NCBI RefSeq assembly: GCF_000237325.1
Contig: NC_017542.1
Coordinates: 4,312,501 to 4,376,500 of the forward strand
Direction: 5' to 3'
Length of the DNA: 64,000 bases
DNA from: Paenibacillus polymyxa M1
GTDB taxonomy: Bacteria > Bacillota > Bacilli > Paenibacillales > Paenibacillaceae
In this document: positions 9,189-18,636 of the stretch, piece by piece
Numbering within the stretch: position 1 is the stretch's first letter
Layout: every line of letters starts with the position of its first letter
Made by a program: the position numbers and the translations under genes
Notes under the pieces: model-generated
What the model was told of the DNA's origin: nothing
Database searches by the model: none
What the model saw: only the letters and a program-made list of their open reading frames with translations

Positions 9189-9356
9189 TAACTTTAAGAA
9201 AAGGGGGCCGACAGACATGACCAAGCTTTACACGATAATGACAATCAGTCAGCATGATACAATCACATATTCGAAATTTCGTCTCATCGGCCCCGTTCGG
9301 GCAACATGATGGGGGTATCACGCTGTCTGACGGCGTGATATGCCAGGCTTTTTTTA
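9189..9356 (+). ncRNA. Structured leader or stand-alone small RNA upstream of rtcB
   Basis: A long stem closes the first domain: GGGGCCGA (9204-9211) pairs perfectly with TCGGCCCC (9287-9294) and extends through AGAC/GTCT, enclosing about 70 bases. A second hairpin follows (TATCACGC 9316-9323 with GCGTGATA 9333-9340, with further pairing at the base) and then a T run at 9349-9355. It therefore has its own promoter and terminator. I do not recognise it as a known riboswitch class. It could be a cis-acting leader for rtcB or an independent RNA related to RtcB activity. Confidence 0.45.
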
Positions 9357-9438
9357 TTTTGTATGCTATTGAAAGAACAGGTTATTTATGTTTTTATGAT
9401 GTACTGATCATAAAATGTAATGACACTTTCGGTGCAGG

Positions 9439-9477
9439 AAGCCGTAGACGACAAGTCTGCGGCTTTTTTGTTTTTTT
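9439..9477 (+). terminator. Second terminator or attenuator just before rtcB
   Basis: AAGCCGTAGAC (9439-9449) pairs with GTCTGCGGCTT (9455-9465, one G-T), followed by T6-G-T7. It ends about 20 bases before the first possible rtcB start, so transcription into rtcB must read through it. Another perfect hairpin, TTTATGAT/ATCATAAA at 9393-9414, lies just upstream. Confidence 0.65.
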
Positions 9478-9498
9478 CAAATCTTTTTATACGATGTT

Positions 9499-10992
9499 AT
9501 GAATTTACATGAAGAAGGGAACTACCCATTTATTATGAATATACAACCTACGACCAATTCATCTTTTCATGAAGGACCATACAGCCACCTGATGAAGCTT
9601 CCGGCAGGGGATCTGACCGTGTACGCTTCGCAGCAACTCTTTTCCTCACTGGATTACAAAGTGTTCGAGATGGCTAATAACAATTTACAAATTCCAGGTA
9701 TCCGCTATATGGGATACACACCGGATGTACATGTAGGCGTCGGAACCTGCATCGGTACAACTGCGGTATGGGGAATGGAAGACGGCTATGTATCTCCCTC
9801 CATCGTCGGTAGCGATATCGGCTGTGGCATGCGCGTACACCTGACCAATCTGCACAAGGATGCCTTGAAGGAAATCAAGCTGCGCCGCAAGCTGGTTAAG
9901 ACGATCGACAAATACTTGCCGATGGAAGCTCACCAACGCGGACATTATTCGGATATACGGCTGGAGCATATTGTACGCAAAGGCCTGCATGGCTTACCTA
10001 ATAAATATATCCCGGATAGCTACACTCCTAAGAAATCCACCTCACTGACCCATGTAGAGCACAGTAAGTTCTCCTTTGACGAGGAAGTGCTGAATCTCGT
10101 CGAAGACCGTACTTGGCACCGGGCTCATCGGCAGCTTGGCACGTTGGGTGGAGGCAATCATTTTGTCGAAATTCAGGCGATTGAAATTGCAGAAGAAAAT
10201 AGAGAAGTCGCTGAAGCTTGGGGGATGTTCGACGGTCAGGTGGCTGTGATGATTCATTCCGGATCACGTGCTTGGGGGGGAGCAGTCAGTCAGACCAGTT
10301 CATCTGCCATTGCAAAAGCGATGAGCCGTCTCGGTCTCGGCACCTCCGATCCGAGACTGGTATTCGCACCGCTTAATCATCCCGAGGCAGCACATTATGT
10401 GGATATGATGTACTCAGCGCTGAATTATGCTGTGGTGAACCGACATCTGATTGCATACTCCGTGCGAGAAGCCTTCCGCGATGTCTTTGGTACAAAGTGC
10501 GAGTTGCGTACTCTGTACGATCTGATGCACAATTATGCTTGGGAGGAATCCCATTCAGATCACGGTAGCGTGTTTGTACATCGTAAAGGTGCGACGCGCG
10601 CTCTTCCAGCAGGACACCCCGACAATCCGCGACCTTATCAGTCGACTGGGCATCCGGCCCTGATCCCCGGTTCTATGGGGACTGCCTCTTATATTATGGT
10701 AGGTTTACCAGGCGGTCAGGATAACTTTCACTCCATCTGTCATGGAGCGGGCCGTATTCGCTCGCGATCTGCAACCAAACGGCTCGTGAGTGTGGACGAT
10801 TTTGCAGGCGCTCTGGGTGTAGGGAGAGACGACGAAATTGTGGTCAACCAGGCATCTCTGGAAAGTATTATCGACGAATCTCCACAAGCCTACAAAAATG
10901 TAGATGATATTATTGAAAGTGTTACCGGGGCAGGACTTGCAGCCGTTGTAGCCAAATGTAGACCGCTGGCCGCCCTGAAAGGAGCAAAATAA
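9499..10992 (+). CDS. rtcB: RtcB-family RNA ligase
   Basis: GTP- and Mn-dependent ligase that joins 2',3'-cyclic-phosphate or 3'-phosphate RNA ends to 5'-OH ends, acting in RNA repair. Active-site features are present: the metal-binding cysteine in SDIGCGMR, histidines in GGGNHFVEI and HSGSRAWGG, and the guanylylated histidine in [12 protein letters not shown]. The length of 497 residues is normal. The start is uncertain. The ATG at 9499 has no Shine-Dalgarno, while an ATG at 9535 has GAAGGG somewhat far upstream, and conservation would suit either. Its stop overlaps the start of the AAA ATPase by one base, so the two are translationally coupled. Two terminator-like hairpins precede it. Confidence 0.92.
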   Translation: MNLHEEGNYPFIMNIQPTTNSSFHEGPYSHLMKLPAGDLTVYASQQLFSSLDYKVFEMANNNLQIPGIRYMGYTPDVHVGVGTCIGTTAVWGMEDGYVSPSIVGSDIGCGMRVHLTNLHKDALKEIKLRRKLVKTIDKYLPMEAHQRGHYSDIRLEHIVRKGLHGLPNKYIPDSYTPKKSTSLTHVEHSKFSFDEEVLNLVEDRTWHRAHRQLGTLGGGNHFVEIQAIEIAEENREVAEAWGMFDGQVAVMIHSGSRAWGGAVSQTSSSAIAKAMSRLGLGTSDPRLVFAPLNHPEAAHYVDMMYSALNYAVVNRHLIAYSVREAFRDVFGTKCELRTLYDLMHNYAWEESHSDHGSVFVHRKGATRALPAGHPDNPRPYQSTGHPALIPGSMGTASYIMVGLPGGQDNFHSICHGAGRIRSRSATKRLVSVDDFAGALGVGRDDEIVVNQASLESIIDESPQAYKNVDDIIESVTGAGLAAVVAKCRPLAALKGAK

Positions 10993-12275
10993 TGTTGAGT
11001 ATAGACACCCCAGCTATTTATGAATTTGACGAACGTACAGATGGACGCATTACCGGTTATGCTGCTTATGCCCGTCTGATCGATGGTATTAGTGAAGCAC
11101 TCTATAACCGCTATGGCGTAAAATACGAGCTGTACGCCAGTGATGATCCCAATATTGAGTATTGGGATTTGCTGGAGGAGGATATTCGTTCAGGCAGCCC
11201 TGAGCTGGAGCATGTGGCACGGGTGTTCGATCGTTTGGAGGAACGCACCATCCAGTATGACGATGACGGGCCAACTCCTGAATACGGTGTGCATCTGTCG
11301 ATGCGTAACAATGTATTTGCCTATCCCAAATGGGGGATTGCACTGGCACGAGTTCCCTTTTTCCGTGATAATGGCGTATATAATGAAGATTATGTGTTTG
11401 CCATAGGCGACCAGGAGCTGCAAAGCTTCCTCGCAGGAGTACGCGGTCGTGAACGCAAGCAAAATATGAAGCGTGTCACCGTCTTTACCGATACAAGCCG
11501 TGGACTCTCCCGGCAAGCAGAACCGATAACCCGCGCAATTACGCGGGATGACGTGATTTTGAAAGCGGAAATCAAGCGGGATATCTTCCGATCACTTGAT
11601 CAATTTTTTGAAGCAGATCGCACCTTCTATCAGACTTATAACATTCCTTACAAGCGTGGGATTCTGCTATACGGCCATCCAGGCAACGGTAAAACAACCC
11701 TAGTGAAATCTATTGCCAATAGCGTGCCAGGTCCGGCCGCTTACTGGCAAATTACAGAATATACAACCAGTGAATCGGTCAAAGAGGTGTTCGAGGCAGC
11801 TACTCGCCTGGCGCCGATGGTGCTGGTCATTGAAGACATCGATTCCATGCCTCAGGAGGTGCGTTCCTTTTTCCTGAATACGCTCGACGGCGCTACATCC
11901 AAGGAGGGCATCTTCCTGATCGGAACGACCAATTATCCAGAAAAAATCGACCCAGGTCTGATGAACCGGGCGGGCCGCTTCGACCGGGCTTATGAAATCA
12001 GTTTGCCTGACGAAGCGCTGCGACTCGCGTATCTCAAGCTGCGTAACTTCCTTGTTTTTGCAGGTGAGACAGGTACACAGAAGGCCGCAGCGATGACAGA
12101 TGGCTTCTCCCTGGCTCAGCTCGGAGAACTGTATGTCAGTACGGCTCTAGAATGGCATGAGCAAGGAAAAGCCGATATTGAGCTGATTATTAAAGGCATG
12201 CGAGGCGAGCTTGATAAAAGCCGCAAGCAGGACTGGTTAAAAAATGTATCCGAAGGACGAGTCGGCTTCTTCTGA
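10992..12275 (+). CDS. AAA ATPase coupled to RtcB
   Basis: Cytoplasmic AAA-family ATPase of 427 residues. An N-terminal domain of about 200 residues has no family that I recognise. The AAA module has Walker [10 protein letters not shown], Walker [10 protein letters not shown], sensor GTTN and an arginine-finger region NRAGRFDR. It starts inside the rtcB stop codon (TAATG), so it is made with RtcB. It may remodel RtcB or an RNA-protein substrate, or substitute for archease, which is not present here. That role is inference. Confidence 0.85.
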   Translation: MLSIDTPAIYEFDERTDGRITGYAAYARLIDGISEALYNRYGVKYELYASDDPNIEYWDLLEEDIRSGSPELEHVARVFDRLEERTIQYDDDGPTPEYGVHLSMRNNVFAYPKWGIALARVPFFRDNGVYNEDYVFAIGDQELQSFLAGVRGRERKQNMKRVTVFTDTSRGLSRQAEPITRAITRDDVILKAEIKRDIFRSLDQFFEADRTFYQTYNIPYKRGILLYGHPGNGKTTLVKSIANSVPGPAAYWQITEYTTSESVKEVFEAATRLAPMVLVIEDIDSMPQEVRSFFLNTLDGATSKEGIFLIGTTNYPEKIDPGLMNRAGRFDRAYEISLPDEALRLAYLKLRNFLVFAGETGTQKAAAMTDGFSLAQLGELYVSTALEWHEQGKADIELIIKGMRGELDKSRKQDWLKNVSEGRVGFF

Positions 12276-12336
12276 TTCATCCTTTTATTGCCTCATTATG
12301 AAATTTATGTTACATTGATAAACAATAAAGTACCGA

Positions 12337-12535
12337 AAGGGTGACCTTAAGCCAATGATCTACTAATCCTATTTCCAAAGAAAAATACGTAATCTTACGA
12401 ATTTTCTGGATAGGATTAGTGTAGGCTTTTGGGTATTAACGATAAGAGCATTGCTTCTTTGACGGGAGCAGTGTATCTTCTTGTTCGTATGTCTGCCTCC
12501 TATCCAGAAACCAATGGATAAGGAGGTTTTTTTGT
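12337..12535 (+). promoter_or_regulatory. trp-like transcription attenuator controlling the efflux gene
   Basis: Four segments can form mutually exclusive helices. Segment 1 (12363-12372) pairs with segment 2 (12410-12419) over 10 perfect bp. Segment 2 (12403-12415) pairs with segment 3 (12498-12510) over 13 perfect bp. Segment 3 (12496-12505) pairs with segment 4 (12516-12526, one bulged A), followed by seven Ts, forming a terminator that also buries the AAGGAGG of the efflux gene. Segment 1 overlaps tiny leader frames. A ribosome stalled there would block 1:2, allow 2:3 and so prevent termination. This is the logic of antibiotic-induced attenuators before resistance genes. Confidence 0.75.
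12355..12366 (+). CDS. Candidate leader peptide (Met-Ile-Tyr) of the attenuator
   Basis: ATG ATC TAC TAA follows AAAGGG at 12337-12341 and ends inside segment 1 of the attenuator. An overlapping GTG frame at 12341-12358 (five codons) is an alternative. Very short leader frames are known in drug-inducible attenuators, and translation here is inferred from position alone. Confidence 0.35.
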   Translation: MIY

Positions 12536-13693
12536 ATGAAAAGAATACTCGCAATTCTCATGATCAATATATTCATTGTGATGGTCGGCGTGGGTTTGAT
12601 CACCCCTATTCTGCCGGAACTGATCATTGAATTTGGTGCCAGTGGGCGGGCCATCGGTTTATTGGTGGCAGCCTATGGCATAACGCAATTCCTGCTCTCG
12701 CCCATGACCGGGCAGCTGTCTGATCGATACGGAAGAAAAGTTTTTATCGTCGTAGGTGTTATTGTTTTTGCTGTAGCTAAATTGATCTTTGCTATTGGAG
12801 ATGACCTGTGGATGCTGTATACCTCAAGACTTCTGGAAGGAGTTGCAGCAGCCCTGATTATTCCACCCATGATGGCATATGTAGCTGATATTACAACAAC
12901 CGAAGAACGTGGCAAAGGAAATAGTCTACTAGCGGCAGCGATGTCATTTGGATTTGTCATTGGTCCAGGACTTGGAGGCCTTCTTGCAGGATATGGAACG
13001 AGAGTGCCACTGTATACAGCAACAGGTGCAGCTATGATTGCAGTTATTTTTTCAATCGTTTGTTTACCTGAAAGTTTATCGAAAGAACAAATGAAGGCAG
13101 CACGAGCAAGAATTAATCATCAAAGAGAGTCTATTTTCAAACAGTATGCAAGGTCATTGAAATCAAAATATGCGATGTTCTTTGTCATTGTCCTGGTGAT
13201 GACTTTTGGACTTGCTAATTTTGAATCCGTTCTTGGTTTATATGTAACGAATCGCTTCCAATTTTCACCGCAAAATATTTCAATCCTTCTAACTGCAGGT
13301 GCTGTGATCGGCGTCGGTATGCAGGCATTAGTTGTTGCTAAAATGATCCATCAGTTTGGTGAAAAAAGGTTGATCAAAGGCTCGCTTCTCTTCACCTCTG
13401 CTGCTTATATTTTATTTCTCTTCGCCAAAGATTTTTGGAGTATCTTTCTTGTGACTTCCCTTATTTTCTTTGCTACAGCTACGCTTCGTCCAGCTCTTAA
13501 TACACAATTGTCGAAGATGGCAGGAAATGAGCAAGGATATGTAGCTGGTATGAATAATGCCTATATGAGTGTTGGGAATATTTTAGGTCCTACTCTAGCG
13601 GGATTTTTATTTGATGCGAATATGTTCGCTCCATTTTTAACAGGCTGTTGCATTCTTTTGATTACCTTCTTGATTACATTAAAAATGAAATAA
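12536..13693 (+). CDS. MFS drug-efflux transporter (Bmr/NorA-like, DHA1)
   Basis: Twelve-helix proton-coupled exporter of 385 residues. Motif A of drug:H+ antiporters is visible as GQLSDRYGRK near residues 60-70, and motif C-like glycines as FVIGPGLGG near 140. The Bmr, NorA and TetA relatives expel cationic drugs or antibiotics. The substrate is not readable, but the attenuator in front argues for a ribosome-targeting compound as inducer. The second half is more AT-rich than its neighbours, which may mark horizontal acquisition. The start ATG is 9 bases after AAGGAGG, which lies in the terminator stem. Confidence 0.85.
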   Translation: MKRILAILMINIFIVMVGVGLITPILPELIIEFGASGRAIGLLVAAYGITQFLLSPMTGQLSDRYGRKVFIVVGVIVFAVAKLIFAIGDDLWMLYTSRLLEGVAAALIIPPMMAYVADITTTEERGKGNSLLAAAMSFGFVIGPGLGGLLAGYGTRVPLYTATGAAMIAVIFSIVCLPESLSKEQMKAARARINHQRESIFKQYARSLKSKYAMFFVIVLVMTFGLANFESVLGLYVTNRFQFSPQNISILLTAGAVIGVGMQALVVAKMIHQFGEKRLIKGSLLFTSAAYILFLFAKDFWSIFLVTSLIFFATATLRPALNTQLSKMAGNEQGYVAGMNNAYMSVGNILGPTLAGFLFDANMFAPFLTGCCILLITFLITLKMK

Positions 13694-13716
13694 AAGAGGA
13701 CAACTGATGAGCAAAA

Positions 13717-13767
13717 GGCAGCTACGGGTGCGAGGCTTTATTTTTCAAATGCCCAGCTGTAGCTGCC
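13717..13767 (-). terminator. Hairpin between the efflux gene and tcyC
   Basis: GGCAGCTAC (13717-13725) pairs with GTAGCTGCC (13759-13767). On the minus strand the stem is followed by TTTTG, so it most likely ends the tcyABC transcript, and it may work weakly in both directions. Confidence 0.5.
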
Positions 13768-13779
13768 TGTCTGTTCAGT

Positions 13780-14532
13780 TTATTCCGTTTCCCCACTCAG
13801 TCGGTTCAAAAACTGGATGGCCCGTGGGCTGGTTGGCTGCTCCAGCACCTGATATGGCGTACCCTGCTCAATGATTACGCCCTGATCCATTAAGATTACA
13901 TGGTCAGCAACCTCTGCCGCGAACTTCATTTCATGGGTGACAATAACCATCGTCATCCCTTCGGCAGCCAACTGCTTCATGACCTTGAGCACCTCACCTA
14001 CCAACTCGGGATCAAGAGCAGAGGTCGGCTCGTCAAACAAAAGCACCTCAGGTTCGACCGCCATTGCCCGGGCAATACCGACCCGTTGCTGCTGTCCTCC
14101 CGACAATTGATGTGGATAGGATTCCGCTTTATCAGCCAATCCCACCTTCTTAAGCAGCTCCAATGCATGTTTGCGCGCTTCGTCCTTGCTTTTTTTCTGA
14201 ACCGTGACTTGCCCCTCCATCACATTTTGCACAGCGGTCATATGGGGGAAAAGGTTGTAGGATTGAAATACCATCCCTGTCCGCTTACGCAGTGCCAAAA
14301 TGTTTTCTTGTCGAAGCTTCGTTCCTTTCGCAAAACTCAGTGCAATATCACCTACCTGAATTTCTCCCTGGCCGGGAACCTCCAGCAAATTCAAGCAGCG
14401 TAAAAGCGTTGTTTTACCAGAACCGGAAGGACCGATAATTACAAGCACTTTCCCCTTATCCAACGTCACGTCAATCCCCTTAAGCACTTCCAGCGAGCCG
14501 AACGACTTGTGTATATTACGAATTTGGATCAC
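13780..14532 (-). CDS. tcyC: Cystine ABC importer, ATP-binding subunit
   Basis: ATPase of a polar amino-acid importer, 250 residues. It has Walker [10 protein letters not shown] near residue 33, the Q-loop FQSYNLFPH, signature [14 protein letters not shown] and Walker B VLLFDEP with the switch histidine in VTHEM. It is the last gene of a three-gene operon (binding protein, permease, ATPase) in the order of B. subtilis tcyABC. Substrate assignment rests on the binding protein. Confidence 0.82.
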   Translation of the reverse strand: MIQIRNIHKSFGSLEVLKGIDVTLDKGKVLVIIGPSGSGKTTLLRCLNLLEVPGQGEIQVGDIALSFAKGTKLRQENILALRKRTGMVFQSYNLFPHMTAVQNVMEGQVTVQKKSKDEARKHALELLKKVGLADKAESYPHQLSGGQQQRVGIARAMAVEPEVLLFDEPTSALDPELVGEVLKVMKQLAAEGMTMVIVTHEMKFAAEVADHVILMDQGVIIEQGTPYQVLEQPTSPRAIQFLNRLSGETE

Positions 14533-14546
14533 CGGTACAATCTCCT

Positions 14547-15215
14547 TTATCTAACGGAAAAACGACTCAGACGCTTTTCCAAATAATTTTGCAGCACAGT
14601 CAATATCGTACTAAACAGCAGGTAAATAACCCCAGCCTCGGTATACACTAATAACGGTTCGTATGTGGTAGCTACAATCTGATTAGCCGTTCTGAACATT
14701 TCCACATAGGTGATAGTGGCAGCCAGTGAGGTATCCTTTACCAAGCTGATGAATGAATTGGCAAGCGGAGGCACCGACACACGGGAAGCTTGGGGGAGCA
14801 CGATCCGCCGCAACACTTGCCAGCGTGTCATCCCCAAGGAGTATCCTGCCTCCCATTGACCCTCCTGAATGGAAATAATAGCCGCACGCATAATTTCAGA
14901 GCTATAGGCCCCCACGCTGAGCGTAAAGCCGATCACTGAAGCAATAAATGGGTCCAGTGTAATACCCACCGAAGGTAAACCATAGAAAATAATATACAAT
15001 TGCACCAGCAAAGGAGTTCCTCGAATCACCCATACATAAAAGCCGAAAATCAGCTTGAGTATTCTCCATTTGGACAACCGGGCGAGTGCAGTGATCAGCG
15101 CCAGTAGGAGTCCCAGAGCAAATGAGATCAGGGTGAGCGGAATCGTAAAAGAAACCCCTGCTTTTAGCAGAGGTAATAATGAATCCATAATAATTTGTAT
15201 TTGGCGATCATCCAT
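14547..15215 (-). CDS. tcyB: Cystine ABC importer, permease subunit
   Basis: HisM/GlnP-type inner-membrane permease of 222 residues with about five helices and the EAA loop ([20 protein letters not shown]) that contacts the ATPase. It lies 14 bases upstream of tcyC and 17 bases downstream of the binding protein, clearly one transcript. Confidence 0.82.
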   Translation of the reverse strand: MDDRQIQIIMDSLLPLLKAGVSFTIPLTLISFALGLLLALITALARLSKWRILKLIFGFYVWVIRGTPLLVQLYIIFYGLPSVGITLDPFIASVIGFTLSVGAYSSEIMRAAIISIQEGQWEAGYSLGMTRWQVLRRIVLPQASRVSVPPLANSFISLVKDTSLAATITYVEMFRTANQIVATTYEPLLVYTEAGVIYLLFSTILTVLQNYLEKRLSRFSVR

Positions 15216-15232
15216 TGTACAGACATCCTTTA

Positions 15233-16084
15233 TTATTTGGACACATCGGCTCCAAAATATTTTTCAGAAATTTTCAGATACGTACCGTCAGCCTTCATAT
15301 CAGCCAACGCTTTGTTGACTGCCTTGATCAAATCTTCGCTGCCTTTATTAAATACAGCTGCACTGTGTGAAGCATCCGCAGATTCGTCCACCTTTTTGAT
15401 CGGAGCATCAGGCTTTTGCTTTTTCAGATCCAGATAAGACAATCCGTCGTTGACGGTCGCATCTACCCGTTTGGAAGTGAGGAGATCAATAGCTTGGTTG
15501 AATCCTTCGGTTGCTACAATTTCCGCACCGTTGCTTTTTGCGATTTGAGTCAGGTTGCTAGTCAGGGATTGCCCTGCCTTTTTACCTTTTAGATCCGAAA
15601 ATTTCTGGATGTCCGTATTATCTTCACTCACGATCAGAACTGCCTTAGAGACAATGTACGGATCGGAGAAATCATATTTTTGCTTGCGCTCATCTGTAAT
15701 AGACACTTCATTGAATACTGCGTCAAACCGCTTGGAGTTCAAGCCTGCAAATATTCCGTCCCATTGCGTCTCGATAAATTCCGGTTGCACACCCAGGCGC
15801 TTACTTACTTCAGTTGCAATATCGACGTCAAAGCCTGTCAGTTTGCCAGCAGCATCATGGTAAGTAAACGGAGCATAGGTACCTTCCGTACCGATTCTCA
15901 GCTTGCCACTGGCTTTGACAGATTCAAGAGTAGCTGCAGCCGTTGTATCTGCTTTTCCATTATTAGAACCGTTTTCTCCAGTAGATGCATTATTCGTGCC
16001 CGCGCCTTTATCATTGTTGCCGCAAGCCGAAACCAGCAATGCCATCACGATGAATACAATCGGCAAAAAACTAAATTTTCTCAT
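15233..16084 (-). CDS. tcyA: Cystine-binding lipoprotein of the ABC importer
   Basis: Extracellular solute-binding lipoprotein of SBP family 3. The signal peptide ends in a lipobox (LLVSACGNN), so the cysteine is lipid-anchored, and a low-complexity Asn/Gly/Ala linker follows. The mature part closely follows B. subtilis TcyA (GTEGTYAPFTYHD, ETQWDGIFAGLNSKRFD, QSLTSN, ISEKYFGADVSK), which supports cystine as ligand. I prefer the ATG at 16084 because it gives a standard lipoprotein signal peptide. A GTG at 16117 is the longer alternative. A strong promoter lies upstream at 16139-16167. Confidence 0.82.
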   Translation of the reverse strand: MRKFSFLPIVFIVMALLVSACGNNDKGAGTNNASTGENGSNNGKADTTAAATLESVKASGKLRIGTEGTYAPFTYHDAAGKLTGFDVDIATEVSKRLGVQPEFIETQWDGIFAGLNSKRFDAVFNEVSITDERKQKYDFSDPYIVSKAVLIVSEDNTDIQKFSDLKGKKAGQSLTSNLTQIAKSNGAEIVATEGFNQAIDLLTSKRVDATVNDGLSYLDLKKQKPDAPIKKVDESADASHSAAVFNKGSEDLIKAVNKALADMKADGTYLKISEKYFGADVSK

Positions 16085-16138
16085 GTTATCCACACTCTTT
16101 CCCTTTTTCTTGATCACCTAGCGCAGGCTAGTCATTGA

Positions 16139-16167
16139 ATAGTACATCATTCATTTTCGCGCGTCAA
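16139..16167 (-). promoter_or_regulatory. Promoter of tcyABC
   Basis: Read on the minus strand, TTGACG (16162-16167) is followed after exactly 17 bases by TACTAT (16139-16144), near-consensus for the housekeeping sigma factor. I see no clear CymR or S-box element. Confidence 0.7.
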
Positions 16168-16363
16168 TGCTTTTATCCAATAATCCCTATCCAAAAGGTA
16201 AGTTATATTTTTTTATCATCTAAGGCTATTCTAGGTTGACTCAATCATAGGCAGGCTATTCATTTTCACTCCCCTCGCAGCAACTTTTTGTGTACCATTA
16301 CATAAGAGATTTCGTATAATAGGTTTTAAAATACAGATTAGAAATATTTACCGGAGTGTGATC

Positions 16364-17656
16364 ATGGATACCCATAATACAACTTTATCCCCTGAAGGAA
16401 GGCACTCAGCCTGGGCTACCTTTACTTCACCTTTAAAGCAATCCAAAGCGTTCACCCTCTTGTGGCTTGGACATTGGATCGCTATGTTAGGAAGTTCTGT
16501 TACGACAGTCATTTTGCCACTGGTTATCTATTCTCTGACAGGCTCGACCACCATCATGGGATTGGCGATGACGGTTTATATGCTGCCAAACGTACTTATT
16601 CTTCCTTTCGCAGGAATGATTGTGGACAGAATTGACCGAATTCGCCTCCTTCTGTTCACGAATGTCGCCCGCTTTGGTCTGATGCTCGTTGCATCGGTGT
16701 TGATGTTTACGGACGGGATGAAGTTGCCGTTCCTATTCGTTGGCCTTGCGTTGTACGGATTGATGGATGGTATCTTTAATCCGGCTTATTCGGCCTTACG
16801 TGCACAAGTGTTCACACCGGACATCCGCAATGCTGCCAATGCACTAAGTCAAATCAGTATACAAGCCGTTCGTCTACTCGGTCCTCCGCTAGGAGGCTTT
16901 ATTGTATCCTTTTCCTCCCCGGGTGTCGGCTTTGGACTGGATTCTATCGCTTATCTGGTATCCTTTGCCTGTTTTTGGATGCTAAGTGCTCATTTGGCCT
17001 CCATCATCGGTAAACGTCAGGCCGATTCAGAACAGGAAGATCAGGGTGGACAACATTTTCTCAAGGATTTTATAGCAGGCTTTGCTATTCTCAGAAGTCA
17101 TCCTTGGCTATGGATTACGATTCTCGCCTTTTCTTTCATTAATATCTGTTATTCAGGTATTATCGCTGTGCTCATCCCGTGGCTGTTCAAGGTTCATCAT
17201 GGCTATAATCCAGTCGTATACGGCATTGCAATGGCAAGTAGTGGCATTGGTGCCATGCTGGGAGCCTTTGTGTATGGATCACGCAAGCATTGGAAACACC
17301 GCGGTCTGCTCGCTTACTTAGGAGCTTTTGTCAGCGGTCTCGCCTTACTGCTGTTGTCTATAGTCACCTGGATGCCAGGATTGATTATGAGCATGATGCT
17401 CGAAGGATTTGGCATTATGATTTTTGCAATTATCTGGGAGACAAGCCTGCAGGAATTAGTCCCCGCTGAATCCTTTGGACGTGTAGCCAGTCTGGATTTG
17501 ATGTTTTCCTTTGCACTGCTTCCTGTCGGCTATCTGGCCGTAGGTGCCGTGGCGGATAAGCTTGGTGGCATCCTCACCATTGGTATGTTTGCAACCATCG
17601 GCATGTGTATCGTGCTGGGCGTGCTAATTGTTCCTCATATCAGACGGTTTCAATAG
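16364..17656 (+). CDS. MFS transporter of the MFS_3 (EntS/macrolide-efflux-like) type
   Basis: Twelve-helix transporter of about 430 residues with a short polar N-terminus and central loop. The motif-A region reads GMIVDRIDRIR, typical of the MFS_3 group that includes EntS-like and macrolide exporters. The ATG at 16364 is preferred over a GTG at 16358 because GGAG lies 7 bases before it. It is a stand-alone gene ending at a symmetric terminator. The direction is probably export and the substrate is unknown. Confidence 0.8.
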   Translation: MDTHNTTLSPEGRHSAWATFTSPLKQSKAFTLLWLGHWIAMLGSSVTTVILPLVIYSLTGSTTIMGLAMTVYMLPNVLILPFAGMIVDRIDRIRLLLFTNVARFGLMLVASVLMFTDGMKLPFLFVGLALYGLMDGIFNPAYSALRAQVFTPDIRNAANALSQISIQAVRLLGPPLGGFIVSFSSPGVGFGLDSIAYLVSFACFWMLSAHLASIIGKRQADSEQEDQGGQHFLKDFIAGFAILRSHPWLWITILAFSFINICYSGIIAVLIPWLFKVHHGYNPVVYGIAMASSGIGAMLGAFVYGSRKHWKHRGLLAYLGAFVSGLALLLLSIVTWMPGLIMSMMLEGFGIMIFAIIWETSLQELVPAESFGRVASLDLMFSFALLPVGYLAVGAVADKLGGILTIGMFATIGMCIVLGVLIVPHIRRFQ

Positions 17657-17676
17657 GGGAATATGTAACCTTTTCT

Positions 17677-17732
17677 CAAAAAAAGCTGCTCCCACAGGTT
17701 CATTTGTGAACCTTGCGGAAGCAGCTTTTTTC
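17677..17732. terminator. Bidirectional terminator
   Basis: A long hairpin (AAAAAGCTGC with GCAGCTTTTT flanking, GGTTCA/TGAACC inside) has T runs on both strands. It ends the MFS gene on plus and the GlsB-like gene on minus. Confidence 0.8.
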
Positions 17733-17781
17733 CATTTTGACTCGCGTCCCATAGGACGAGTCTATTCAATAATTCGTAAAG

Positions 17782-18039
17782 TTAACCTCTGCTCCGTCCA
17801 ACGGAACGGAAGATCAAGCTCACAATCACGACTAGCACAATCGCACCAATTAATGCAGGAACGATGTAGAACGATCCGATTTCAGGACCCCAGTCTCCCA
17901 GAATCAAGCTACCCAACCATCCACCGATAAAACCAGCGATGATGTTACCAATCACGCCACCCGGAACATCACGACCTGCGATAATTCCTGCCAACCAACC
18001 AATAATACCGCCAACAATCAATGCCCATAACCAACTCAT
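17782..18039 (-). CDS. GlsB/YeaQ/YmgE-family small membrane protein
   Basis: 85-residue glycine-rich membrane protein of the transglycosylase-associated family, with three predicted helices and the repeated GxIGWLAGxI and GFIGGWLGS segments. Members are general stress proteins with no proven biochemical activity. Upstream on the minus strand, GTTCAA and GGTTAA are separated by 13 bases, loosely like a sigma-B promoter. This is suggestive only. Confidence 0.85.
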   Translation of the reverse strand: MSWLWALIVGGIIGWLAGIIAGRDVPGGVIGNIIAGFIGGWLGSLILGDWGPEIGSFYIVPALIGAIVLVVIVSLIFRSVGRSRG

Positions 18040-18336
18040 TTTGCGTCACCTCGTTTAAGTTTTTATCGTTGTGTTCTATTATTAACCACTCGAACTCCTT
18101 TTGAACACACAGAGACCAATTGGTTAATATTACCACACAATGGAACGCTGATTTGGGGGCTTGATATCATCCTACGTGCCTCCCAGATTATTTATGCTCT
18201 TTGTGTGAAAAGTGTGTCTCCTATTCGTTTATCCTTGTATTCCTGCTTTTTTTGTGCCATCCTCACATTATGGCTTCACTGAAGTCACTTCATGCATAAG
18301 TTACAAAAATAACAAATTATTAAGGAGTGACCCCCA

Positions 18337-18600
18337 CTGGAGTGTCGAGTAGGATGTGCTGCATGTTGCATTGCCATTACGATTTCTTCCCCTATTCCCG
18401 GCATGCCAGACGGAAAACCTGCTGGTGTTCCATGCCCTCAGCTCACGCCTGATTACCGTTGCCAATTATTTGGAAAACCCGAGCGTCCTGCCGTATGCAG
18501 TGGCTTTCATGCGGATAAGGATACATGCGGAGAAACTAATGAAAGAGCATTTGAGCTGCTGAGAGAGCTGGAGAAGTCCACTTTACCAAGTAAAACTTAA
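18337..18600 (+). CDS. YeiW/YkgJ-like cysteine-cluster protein starting at CTG
   Basis: 87-residue protein of the UPF0153/zinc- or iron-chelating cysteine-cluster family. Cysteines occur as CRVGCAACC near the N-terminus and again in PCPQL, YRCQLF, VCSGF and TCGE. The sequence closely follows E. coli YeiW (ISSPIPGMPDGKPA, RPAVCSG). The full family N-terminus is in frame only from CTG at 18337, with AAGGAG at 18322-18327 nine bases before it and a TGA four codons upstream. Starting at the ATG at 18403 would delete the first cysteine cluster. The metal and function are unknown. Confidence 0.82.
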   Translation: MECRVGCAACCIAITISSPIPGMPDGKPAGVPCPQLTPDYRCQLFGKPERPAVCSGFHADKDTCGETNERAFELLRELEKSTLPSKT

Positions 18601-18636
18601 GGCGAACTCATTCGATATGAAGGAGAATTTTTGATT

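Noticed and set aside
9100..9321. Minus-strand 73-codon frame in the rtcB leader
   Set aside because: It lies wholly within the structured leader and promoter. Its codons reflect RNA stems.
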